Origin: Okapia johnstoni
Lineage: Eukaryota > Chordata > Mammalia > Artiodactyla > Giraffidae
DNA length: 64,000 nt
NCBI GenBank assembly: GCA_024291935.2
Contig: CM044322.1
Span: 20,521,405 to 20,585,404 of the forward strand
Reading direction: 5' to 3'
Below the pieces are notes generated by a model. It searched no databases, was not told the origin of the DNA, and saw nothing but the letters and a program-made list of their open reading frames with translations. Position numbers and translations under genes: made by a program. Below are positions 45,318 through 55,300 of the stretch, piece after piece. Numbering within the stretch: position 1 is the first letter of the stretch; every line of letters begins with the position of its first letter.

Positions 45318-47648
45318 GCCTAAAGCAGGGCAAAGGCTAATAGAGTTCTGCCAAGAGAATGCACTGGTCATAGCAAACACCTTCTTCCAATAACACAAGA
45401 CAAGACTCTACACAGGGACATCACCAGATGGTCAATACTGAAATCAGAATGATTATATTCTTTGCAGGCAAAGATTGAGAAACTCTATACAATCAGCAAA
45501 AACAAGACTGGGAGCTGACTGTGGCTCAGATCATGAACTCCTTATTGCCAAATTCAGACTTAAACTGAAGAAAGTAGGGAAAACCACTAGACCATTCAGG
45601 TATGACCTAAATCAAATCCCTTACAATTATACAGCGGAAGTGAGAAGATTCAAGGAATTAGATCTGATAGACAGAGTGCCTGAAGAACTATGGATGGAGG
45701 TTCATGACATTGTACAGGAGGCAGGGATCAAGACTATCTCCAAGAAAAAGAAATGCAAAAAAGCAAAAGGCTGTCTGAGGAGGCCTTACAATTAGCTGTG
45801 AAAAGAAAGGAAGTGAAAAGCAAAGGCGAAAAGGAAAGATATACCCATTTGAATGCAGAGTTCCAAAGAATAGCAAGGAGAGATAAAGCCTTCCTCAGTG
45901 ATCAGTGCAAAAAAAATAGAGGAAAACAATAGAATGGGAAAGACTAGAGATCTTGTCAAGAAAATTAGAGATACCAAGGGAACATTTCATGTAAAGATGG
46001 GTACAATAAAGGGCAGAAATGGTATGGACCTAACAGAAGCAGAAGATATTAAGAAGGGGTGGCAAGAATACACAGAAGAACTGTACAAGAAAGATCTTCA
46101 CAACCCAGATAATCACAATGATGTGATCACTCACCTAACAGCTAGACATCCTGAAATGCGAAGTCAACTGTGCCTTAGGAAGCATCACTACGAACAAAGC
46201 TAGTGGAGGTGATGGAATTCCAGTTGAGCTATTTCAAATCCTAAAAGATGATGCTGTGAAAGCATTGCACTCGATATGCCAGCAAATTTGGAAAACTCAG
46301 CAGTGGCCACAGGACTGGAAAAGGTCGGTGTTCATTCCAATCCCAAAGAAAGGTAATGCCAAAGAATGTTCAAACTACTACACAATTGCACTCATCTCAC
46401 ATGCTAGTAAAGTTGTGTTCAAAATTCTCCAAGCCAGGCTTCAACAATACGTGAACCATGAGCTTCCAGGTGTTCAAACTGGATTTAGAAAAGGCAGCGG
46501 AACCAGAGATCAAATTGCCAACATCCATTGGATTATTGAAAAAGCAAGAGAGTTCCAGAAAAACATCTATTTCTGCTTTATTGACTATGCCAAAGCCTTT
46601 GACTGTGTGGATCACAATAAACTGTGGAAAATTCTGAACGAGATGGGAATACTAGACCACATGACCTGCCTCTTAAGAAATGTGTATGCAGGTCAGGAAG
46701 CAACAGTTAGAACTGAACGTGGAACAACAGACTGGTTCCAAATAGGAAAAGGAGTACATCAAGGCTGTATATTGTCACTCTGCTTATTTAAGATACATGC
46801 AGAGTACATCATGGGAAATACTGGGCTGGTTGAAGCACAAGTGGAATCAAGATTACTAGGAGAAATATCAATAACCTCAGATATGTCGATGACACCACCT
46901 TTATGGCAGAAAGCAAAGAAGAACTAAAGAATCTCTTGATGAAAGTAAAAGAGGACAGTGTAAATGTTGGCTTAAAGCTCAGCATTCAGAAAACTAAGAT
47001 CGTGGCATCTGGTCCTATCACTTCATGGCAAATAGATGAAGAAACAGTGGAAACAGTGGCAGACTTTATTTTTTGGGGCTCCAAAATCAATGCAGATGGT
47101 GACTGCAGCCATGAAATTAAAAGACGCTTATTCCTTGGAAGAAAGGTTATGAACAACCTAGACAGCATATTAAAAAGCAGAGACATTACTGTGCCAACAA
47201 AGATCCATCTAATCAAGGCTATGGTTTTTCCAGTAGTCATGTAAGGATGTGAGAATTGGACTATAAAGAAAGCTGAGTGCCGAAGAACTGGTCCTTTTGA
47301 ACGGTGGTGTTGGAGAAGACTCTTGAGAGTCCCCTGCACTGCAAGGAGATCCAACCAGTCCATCCTAAAGGAAATCAGTCCTGAATGTTCATTGCAAGGA
47401 CTGATATTGAAGCTGAAACTCCAATACTCCAATACCTGATGCGAAGAGCTGACTCATTTGAAAAGCCTGTGATGCTGGGAAAGATTGAAGGCGGGAAGAG
47501 AAGGGGATGACAGAGAATGAGATGGTTGGATGGCATCACCGACTCATTGGACATGAGTTTGAGTAAACTCTGGGAGTTGGTGATGGACATTGCTGCCTGT
47601 CGTGGTTGCAAAGAGTCAGGCACGACCTAGCCACTGAACTGAACTGAA
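45318..47648 (+). mobile_element. BovB LINE, longest copy in the window, 5'-truncated
   Basis: It starts near 'gcctaaagcagggcaaaggc' upstream of the endonuclease end and runs through the whole reverse transcriptase to the 3' end with 'ccactgaactgaactgaa'. It is inserted in the L1 of 45137-49258. Loose T-rich words on both sides (TAGTTGGTGTTTTTT and TAGTTTGTACCTTTTTT) may be the target duplication. A run of about 22 T at 45297-45317 lies directly at the 5' junction. Confidence 0.93.
45475..47244 (+). pseudogene. Broken BovB endonuclease/reverse transcriptase frame
   Basis: Open pieces in different frames follow the BovB protein in order. 45475-45795 holds the end of the endonuclease domain (GADCGSDHELLIAKFRLKLKK) and the linker. 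45898-46203 continues the linker. 46256-46927 holds the fingers and palm: IPIPKKGNAKECSNYYTIAL, GFRKGSGTRDQIANIHWIIEK, motif A FIDYAKAFDCVDHNKLW and QGCILS. 46903-47244 holds the C-terminal part. The catalytic motif is readable as YVDD in the shifted frame near 46883 but lies outside the frame of motif A, because one base is missing near 46842. At least three frame changes make it inactive. Confidence 0.88.
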
Positions 47649-47853
47649 TAGTTTGTACCTTTTTTCCCCTACTCCAATATTGCCCCTCTTTCCTATCCCC
47701 ACTAGTAAACACTAATTTGTTCTTCCTTTGAGTCTGTTTCATTTTTGTTATATTCACTATTTTGCTGATTTTTTTTTAAGATTCCACATGTAAGTGATAT
47801 CATACAGTGTTTGTCTTTCTCTGTCTGACTTATTTCAAGGACCATAATGCCAT

Positions 47854-48082
47854 GCAGGGCTTCTCTGGTGGCTCAGATTGTAAAAAATCTTCCTGCAGTG
47901 CAGGAGACATAAAGAGACTCAGGTTTGATCCCTGGGTTGGGAAGAGTCCCTGGAGAAGGAAGTGGCAACCCACTCCAGTATTCTTTCCTGGAGAATCCCA
48001 TGGACAGAGGAACCTGGTGGGCTATAGTCCATGTGGTTGCACAGAGTCAGACATGACTGAGTGACTAGCACTTTCACTTTTC
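47854..48082 (+). mobile_element. Bov-tA SINE nested in L1
   Basis: Head 'gggcttctctggtggctcag', core 'ccactccagtattctttcct' and BovB-type tail 'ttgcacagagtcagacatga'. ATGCCAT repeats at 47847-47853 and 48083-48089 flank it, and the host L1 phrase joins cleanly when the SINE is removed. Confidence 0.92.
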
Positions 48083-49262
48083 ATGCCATCCAAGTCCATC
48101 CACATTGTTGCAAATGGCAAAATTGTTTTTTTCTTAATAGCTGATTAGTATTCCATTTTGTGTGTATGTGTGTGTATACATACTGTATTTTCTCTATGCT
48201 TTCATCTGTGGGTGGACACTTAGATTGTTTTCATATCTTGGCAACTGTAAATAAGGCTGCTATGAACATTGGGGCACATTATATTTTCAAATTAGTTTTT
48301 TTTTTTTCAGAAAAGACCTGCAGGATCATATAGTTCTGTTTAGTTTTTTGAGAATCCATACCATTTTTCACAGTGGCTGCATTAATTTACATTTCCACCA
48401 ACAGTGGAAAAGTTTCCCTTTTCTCCGCATCCTTGCCAATACTTGTTATTTGTTTTTTTTTTTCCCCTGATCATAGCTATTCTGACAGGTGTGAGGTGAT
48501 ACTTCATTGTGGTTTTGGTTTGCATTTCCCTGATGATTAACGATGTTAAACATCTTTTCGTGTGCCTGTTGGCCACCTGTATGTCTTTAGAGAAATGTCT
48601 ATTCACTTCTTATGCCCATTTTTTAAACTGGGTTTTTTGTTTTGTTGAATTGTATGAGCTGTTCCTATATGATTGGCATTAATCCCTATTGGTCATATCA
48701 TTTGCAAATATTTTTCTCCCATTCAGTAGTTTGTCTTTTCATTTTGTTTTATGGTTACCTTTGCTGTACAAAAGTTTTTAATTTTAATTAGGTACCATTT
48801 GTTTATTTTTTGGTTTTATTTACTTTAGGAGATGATCCAAGAAAAGTTGCTGTGATTTATGTCAAAGAGTGTTCTGCTTATGTTTTCCTCTAGGAATATT
48901 ATAACATCTGGTCTTATATTTAGGACTTTAATACATTTTGAGCTTATTTTTGTATATGATGTTAGAGCATGTTCTAATTTCATTCTTTTACATGTAGCTG
49001 TCCAGTTTTCCCAGCACCATGTATTGAAGAGACTTTCTTTTTTCCACTGTATATCATAGGCTCATTTCTCATAGATGAGTTGATCATAAGTGCTTGGGTT
49101 TATTTCTGGGTTCTCTATCCTTTTTCGTTGGTATTTGTATCCATTGTTTTTGCCAGTACCATACAATTTTGATGACTGTAGCTTTGTAATGTAGCCTAAA
49201 ACCAGCACATATAATCCCTCCAGCTCTGTTCTTCTTTCTCAAGATTATTCGGCTGCTTGTGC

Positions 49263-49922
49263 AGTAATAAAGGACATATATGACAAACTCACAGCTAACA
49301 TCATACTCAACAATGAAAAGCTGAAAGCATTTCCTCTAGGGTTGAGAATAGGACAAGGATCCCACTCTTACCATTTTTTTTTCAACATAATTTTGGAAGT
49401 CCTAGCCACAACAATTAGAGAAGAAAAAAAAATCAAATTGGAAAAGTAAAACTGTCACTGTTTATAAATGACACGATACTATACATAGAAAATCCTAAAG
49501 ATGCTACCATGAAACTGCTAGAGTTCATCAGTGAATTTGGTGAAGTTGCAGGATACAAAATTATTACACAGAAATCTCTTGCATTCCTATACTCCAACAA
49601 AAGAAGAATAGAAAGAAATTAAGGAAACAATCCCAGCTATCATCACATCAAAAAGAATACCTAGGAATAAGCTTACCTAAGGAAGCGAAAGGCTTGTACT
49701 TGGATAAATATAAGACACTGATGAAAGAAACTGAAGACAGCACCAACAGAAAGATATACTGTGTTCTTGGATTGGAAAAATCAATAGTTAAACATGACCA
49801 TACTACCCAAGGCAATCTACAAATTCAGTTCAATCTCTATCAACATACCAATGACATTTTTCACAGAACTAGAACAAATAATTTAAAAAAAAATTATGGA
49901 AACAGAAAAAAACCCCAAATAG
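49263..49922 (+). mobile_element. Inverted 5' segment of the L1 at 45137-49258
   Basis: Sense-strand L1 ORF2: 'aaaggacatatatgacaaac', 'ctaacatcatactcaacaat', 'gttttggaagtcctagcc' style phrases, 'aaatcctaaagatgctacc' and 'actacccaaggcaatctac'. The expected FADD of the L1 RT reads about F-I-N-D here ('tttataaatgacacg'). The segment ends at 'accccaaatag', almost exactly where the minus-strand segment begins in the L1 order ('agccgaataatcttgag' on the minus strand near 49255). This is the arrangement produced by twin priming. Confidence 0.85.
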
Positions 49923-50011
49923 TTATGATCCTACTCTTGCTTTAAAAAAAAAAAAAACTTTGCCAGTTGGAAAATCTGGAAATTAAAGCGGCACCAGTAG
50001 GGTAAATATCA

Positions 50012-50205
50012 GACTTCCCTGGCTGTTCAGTGGTAAAGAATCTGCCTGCCAGAGCAGGAGACATGGGTTTGATCCTTGGGTTAGGAAGATCACTTGGAGA
50101 AGGAAATGGCAACCCACTCCAGTATTCTTGCCTGGGAAATCCCTGGACAGAGGAATCTGGTGGGCTACAGTCCATGGAATGATGAAAGAGTCAAACATGA
50201 CTTAG
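50012..50205 (+). mobile_element. Bov-tA SINE
   Basis: Head 'gacttccctggctgttcagt', 'gggtttgatccttgggtt', core and tail 'aaagagtcaaacatgactta'. Confidence 0.9.
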
Positions 50206-50467
50206 CACCTAAGCAATATCTCTATTAATTGAATAATCTCTGTTAATAATGTAAATATCTCTGTTAACTGAAATGACCCAGGAACAACAGTAACACAGCA
50301 GCTCTGGGCACCCCAGTATCCGTCTGTGTTCTTTAAATACTATTCTTAACTCAAAGGAATCAGAACTTCATAGAGAAATGGCTGGTTCAAAGTTTAGAGC
50401 AATAAATGTACAAGATGATTTTGAGCATTATGTTGTGCTAGAAAACTGGCAAGCTGTTGAAGTCTGA
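50206..50467. other. Low-copy sequence
   Basis: Nothing recognisable. Confidence 0.35.
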
Positions 50468-51160
50468 TGAGTCACGTTAAGAATATGGAGAAATTGGAGC
50501 CCCTATAGATGTGCTGGTGGGCATGTAAAAATGGCTCAACTGCTGTGAAAAACAATTTGGCAGCGCCTCAAAAAGTTAAATACAGAATTACCATGTAACC
50601 CAGGCATTCCACTCCTTGTTATATATGTTCAAAAGAATCAAAACAAGGGACTCAAACAGATATGTATATGTCCGTGTTCATTGCAGCACTATTCACAATA
50701 GTCAATAGGTGGAAACAATGAAGTGTACATTGACAGATGAATGGATAAATTGTGTTATATACATACAGTAAAATATTATTCAGTCGTAAAAAGGAGTGAA
50801 CATAGGTGAAACATGCCATACTATAACATAGATCAATATTGAAAACTTTAAGTGAATTAAACCAAACACAAAAGGACAAATGTTTTTGATTTCACTTATA
50901 TGAAATGTATGAATTGACAAGTTCGTACCGACATAAATAGATTTTAGTCTAGAGGCTGGGAGTGGAGATAGGGAATTATTGTTTAGTGTTAATTAGTATT
51001 TAATTCTGTTTGGAGTAGTGAAAATGTTTTGGAAATAGTGATGATGGTTGCACAATATTGAAATACAATTAATGCTACTGATTTGTACACTTAAAATGGT
51101 TCAAGTGACAAATTTTATGCATATATTTTACCACAATAAAAAGTGTATTAAAAAACCTAA
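50468..51160 (+). mobile_element. L1 3' end (old subfamily), sense orientation
   Basis: 'gtgaaaaacaatttggcagc', 'ttccactccttgttatatat', 'attgcagcactattcacaat', 'gatgaatggataaattgtgt' and a terminal 'ttttaccacaataaaaagtg' are the ORF2 end and 3' UTR of an older L1. No open frame is kept. Confidence 0.85.
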
Positions 51161-51204
51161 TGGTCATGTCAGAAGAACAATGAAGCCAATTTAAGGGTAC
51201 TCCC

Positions 51205-51351
51205 AGTTGGCTTATTCTTTACTGTCTGAGCCACCAGGGAAGCCTAAGAATACTATAGTGGGTACCCTATCTCTTCTTCACTGAATCTTCCCAAACCAGG
51301 GTCTCCTGCATTGCAGGCAGATTCTTTACCAGCTGAGCTACCAGGGAAGCC
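51205..51351 (-). mobile_element. Bov-tA head sequences, minus strand
   Basis: Two 'gagccaccagggaagcc'-like tRNA-head ends occur at 51227-51245 and 51335-51352, with 'cattgcaggcagattcttta' before the second. The BovB-type tail is absent. It looks like a truncated or partly duplicated SINE. Confidence 0.75.
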
Positions 51352-52270
51352 CAATTAATTGGGACAAGTTGGTCATTAAAAAAAAAACACAACACTACAT
51401 TTTAGTTGAAACACATGAAACATATAAAAACTCATGACTTTAAACTAATATTAAAAAAATTAAGTTGGTCAGTAGTAGGTCTTTGTAAGACATAACTTAT
51501 TACTCTGAAGATTATCAAATAATGGGAAAGAATTAAGCAATTATCTTGCCTTTCCTACAGACACTGTATTTGGGGATATCACTGGCTGATAAGGACAGAT
51601 TCTTCTTTGCAAAATTCCCATTAATAGATGCAAGGAGTAATGGGATTGAAAATTCCTATTCTCAACTGCTAATGATATAACAGATCATCAGCTGATCAAG
51701 TGGTACATAATTTTTAGGTAAAAAAGAAGGGTGATATAATGGAGGGATTCTCTGTTCCCACTGGAAGTCTTAGCATCACTAAAGATAAGACTCCAAACAT
51801 CATGTACCTTATGACACGATGTAGGAAGAATTATACAGCACATTCTATGAATGATTTTCACTTAAAGACAATCTGAACTTGAATCTAATCAAATCTCTAG
51901 CTTTAACCTTTTTTTTATGGGAAACTCGAGAATAGAAGAAGAAGTTCAGTAACACTAGGAGGAAGTAATCAGCCAAATTTGGAATATAGGATGTTTTAGC
52001 GAACAGAGGGCTCAGTTTTACTAACTTTTCTGAGAAAAAGGATGAGAGTGAGGAAAGGAAAAGAGCAGTTTATGGAATGAAATCTCACAATCAAGAGCAC
52101 TGTGTGGAGCTTGTGTAGATCCTGAATAGAAAAACCAATTGTAATCTGACATCTTTGAGATAATCATGGAAATTTGAATATGTTCTCATTATTTGATGGT
52201 AATAATAAACCCTTGTTAATTTCTGTTAGGCTTGTTAATGCCATAGTGGTCATACATGCATAGATAAATG
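51352..52270. other. Low-copy sequence
   Basis: AT-rich, no element or gene recognised. Confidence 0.35.
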
Positions 52271-52271
52271 G

Positions 52272-52460
52272 GTAATGGCAACCCTAGGGACTGTAGCCTG
52301 CCAGGCTCCTCTATCCATGGAATTTTCCAGGCCAGAATACTGGAGTGGGTTGCTGTGCCCTCCTCCAGGGGTTCTTCCCGACCTAGGGATTGAACCTGTG
52401 TCTCTTATATCTCCTGCATTGGCAGGTGGGCTCTTTACCACTAGTGCCAACTGGGAAGCT
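52272..52460 (-). mobile_element. Bov-tA SINE
   Basis: The minus-strand head is at the right end (plus '...tgccaactgggaagctcc'), with 'attgaacctgtgtctctta' and 'aatactggagtgggttgctg' leftwards. The BovB-type tail is truncated. Confidence 0.88.
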
Positions 52461-52894
52461 CCTGATCAGTTAACAGACCCATAATAAAGAATTTTTAAAT
52501 AGAGTGAGATGATATTTAGGTTTTGCTTTAAAAAATTCCAGGAAAAACAAAAGCAACATATTTGGGGAGATGAATGAGACAAGACTGGTAAAAGGTCGAT
52601 GATTATTGAAGAATAGTTTGTTCATCAAGGTTCATTGGTTATTCTACTTTTGTGTGTGTTTATACATAATAAAAAGTTTCATTCGCTTTTCCTGAAGAGG
52701 AAAATTACAATCCAAAAATGAAGAGTAGGACTTTACTCTCACTTTGCCTAGATTTAAAGACATAGTAAAAGTAACTTGGAGAGGCATCAGCACATGCCAT
52801 GGCAGGAAAGAACTGTGACACGTGGAGGCTGCTTGGGAACACAGAAATATTTTGAGCGGCAGCTTTGAGGAGCTGAGATCGAATTGAATGAAAA
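52461..52894. other. Low-copy sequence
   Basis: Nothing recognisable. Confidence 0.35.
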
Positions 52895-53215
52895 GACATG
52901 GCCTACATACAGTTGGATCATATCAATGAGGGACTTTCTGTTCCTTTTGTGCTTCTGGCCTGCCAGTCCCCTCTTTATGCCAGCAGCTCTGTCTCTCACA
53001 AGCTGGGGGCCGATTCTTCATTCAGTGAGTTAATTTTAAATGGAATGAAAACCCAAGTCATAATGTTTGGTTCACTACACAGGCATCAGGCACTATCTGC
53101 CTCATTAATGATTAACACGGCAGCTGGTAATGTCTTGCAGCTGGTTGACCAGTTTAATGATGCCATATTTGGCTACATCCTCCTCCTGCTCTGACCAATT
53201 CAGGGATCAGCTTTG
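52895..53215. promoter_or_regulatory. Candidate regulatory block with paired E-boxes and a homeodomain-like site
   Basis: In repeat-free DNA, ATTAATGATTAA (53104-53115) is followed by CAGCTG at 53121-53126 and again at 53138-53143, and then a TTTAATGATG word. A plus-strand frame of 98 codons spans 52898-53194 without a domain I recognise. Clusters like this are typical of tissue enhancers, but the reading rests on motif density only. Confidence 0.3.
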
Positions 53216-53790
53216 TTCACAGTGGATCAAGGTTGGTGCTTGGTAGACACCTTGTCCACCACTCCACATGGATTATCAAGAAGAAGGAAAAGTGTTTCCC
53301 CTGCTGTGACTAACTCAGGTGCAAAGGCTCCAGTGCTTTTTGCTGAGTTAGACAACAAAGAATGGAGGACCTAGAATACATTGATCTCATGTGGGAAGAC
53401 ACAGAATGTTAGCTATCCTGAGAGGCAAGGCTGCATCTCAGAAAGGATTAGGGGGCCACTGTTACTAGAGACTAGCTCAAGGAGGTGGTCTTGGAGGTCC
53501 CAGATAACTAAGAAAAGCATTAAGGACTTGTTCTACCAAGAAGTGCATATAGGGTCCAGAATTGAAGGTGAAAGAGCAGTTCAGGGCAGGTGAAAGTTTT
53601 GAAATCTAGGCTCAAGTAATCTGCCAAAAAGATATGACCTTCATAGCTTTGTGATATGAATATCAAACTTACTCCACTTATATTTCTGCAAAGACATGGA
53701 TCTGAGAAAACCTCACCCCAGAAATGTGAGTGAGGAAATGCCTGGTTTTGACTGTTGTGGCCAACGCTGGGAAGCAGGCAGAATGGAATG
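53216..53790. other. Low-copy sequence
   Basis: Nothing recognisable. Confidence 0.35.
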
Positions 53791-53794
53791 AAAT

Positions 53795-53935
53795 GAACAT
53801 GCAGGCTTTGAAGTTAACAGCCTGAACTGAAGTTTTAGTCATTCTATTTATAATAATATGACTTTGGACAATATTCTTAACCTCCTCATTATAGTGTATA
53901 AATATGATAAGTAGTAGTTATTATTAATAATGGAA
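53795..53935 (+). mobile_element. MIR SINE fragment
   Basis: 'aatatgactttggacaatat' and 'tcttaacctcctcattatag' followed by 'aaatatgataagtagtag' are the sense MIR core, strongly decayed. Confidence 0.65.
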
Positions 53936-53944
53936 TATCTCAGA

Positions 53945-54138
53945 TACTAACTTTGTTTTTTCTTTGTCAGGTATAGTTTTATGCATACCTCATCTCTTAT
54001 TTACTTGGGAAAAAAATCCCTGTGGCACGGATGATGTTATCTTGATATATTATGGATGAGGAAACTGAGGCTCAGGATCCATCCTGGTCATTGGCCCAAA
54101 GTAGCAGAGTTGAAACTAAGCCAGTTCTGCCTTCTGAA
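53945..54138 (-). mobile_element. MIR SINE
   Basis: Reverse-complement MIR: 'acctcatctcttatttactt', 'ggatgaggaaactgaggctc' and 'agtagcagagttgaaactaa'. Its orientation is opposite to its left neighbour. Confidence 0.85.
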
Positions 54139-54645
54139 CTTCTTGCTGCCTACTCTGCCACAGTTTAACAATTCCTTAGCCTCTCCTAGTCTCAACTTAC
54201 TATTTGCTCTAGAATCTTTGATGATCTTGAACAGGTTCCCCCCGCTGCTGACCCCACCACACTCAGACTGCTTTGCAGAGCAAGTCATAATATATGACAG
54301 CATAAACTGACTTATTAGAGAAGGTGCCACACCACTGAGAACAGAACTCCAACTCTGAGGCCATCTCTGTTTTGGCTGCTTAACTTTCTTAAGGCTCTTG
54401 ATTAAGATGCTGTTGATATTCTGGGCTGTGAAGGCTGATTCTGAGTTAAGTCCTTGTACACTTAGTTTGCTTTTCCCTGATGCATGTTGTGACTGTTTTC
54501 TGTGCCCATTCTGTGACTTATGCTTTTTATTTTTCAGCATTAGAGGTTGAAGGACACCACAGGAGTGTAGAGTTTTAGGAATTACACCATCTCCCAGCCT
54601 TCTGTTCACACAGGCACTCCGGCACATGCACACAGGCATATGCAA
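54088..54645 (-). other. Longest open frame outside known transposon genes (185 codons), probably chance
   Basis: An ATG-initiated frame reads through 185 codons on the minus strand. It is Ser/Lys/Gln-rich with several short basic stretches (LKNKKHKSQNGHRKQSQ, SLKKVKQPKQRW). It shows no signal peptide, membrane segment or domain that I recognise. Its last ~17 codons lie in a MIR. With random sequence of this size about one such frame is expected, so I do not call a gene. Confidence 0.2.
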
Positions 54646-54649
54646 GCCT

Positions 54650-55009
54650 CTGAGTGCTCGTGTTGGAATGAAGCCTCCATGGTGCCAGAATAGACACTAT
54701 TTCACTTGGAAGAAGTGTTTTATTTCTACCCTTCTCAAACCTTGTCAGGGTAAGAAAAACGGAAGCTGTGACTTTTCAATGCCATCTGGTAAGTTAGATT
54801 GAGCATCAGCGTCGGGGTGCGTGTCTGTTGTGCTGAAACAGGCTTCTCTAAGATTGAATAACTGATGTTCTCTAAGAGATCTCAAGGGAAAGAGGCATTT
54901 CTGAGGCCTGCCTCACTGAGAGGAGTGTCAGGAATTAGGCACCTTTCCCCCTCAACCATCGCTGTCTCCTTTTGGATGTGCTCCTCCTAGGGAAGTCACG
55001 CACGTGCTC
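54650..55009. other. Low-copy sequence
   Basis: Nothing recognisable. Confidence 0.35.
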
Positions 55010-55300
55010 AGTCCCAGAACACCTGCCCGGGGTCCTGGCAAAGCCCCGGCTCAGTTAATGAGGAGTTTAATGATCTCTGTGCATGCCAACCTGGAGCCAT
55101 AACATATAACTCCTTTCTATCCAACCCCAGGCAGTTTTCCTCCATTTTCCTCGTTGCATTAGTAGAACACAGCTAATTGGAAGTCCCTGCAATGAAAGTC
55201 ATTATCAAAGTGAAAATTGAGGATGAGGAGAGCCTTCCTGTTGGCTTCCTCTGGCAGAGCTGAAGCCTCTGTCTATAGCAGTCAGTGCTGAATGATGAAA
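55010..55300. promoter_or_regulatory. Candidate conserved non-coding block
   Basis: Repeat-free DNA with a locally GC-rich left part ('cacctgcccggggtcctgg') next to several TAAT-core words (GTTAATGAGG, GTTTAATGAT, GCTAATTGG) in about 150 bases. It reads like a possible enhancer. No coding frame is supported. Confidence 0.25.

Larger units (their letters stand above)
45137..49258 (-). mobile_element. L1 LINE, 3' segment in antisense, interrupted by BovB and a SINE
   Basis: L1 3' UTR at 45137-45296, then after the BovB 'aagtgatatcatacagtgtt', 'aacattggggcacattatat', 'gtgaggtgatacttcattgt', 'aaatatttttctcccattcag' and finally 'tctttctcaagattattcgg' at 49230-49250. This is the distal ORF2 and 3' UTR. 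The remaining 5' segment continues in opposite orientation at 49263-49922. Confidence 0.9.

Noticed and set aside
54950..55080. Possible CpG island
   Set aside because: A few CG dinucleotides occur, but the stretch is short and not CpG-dense.
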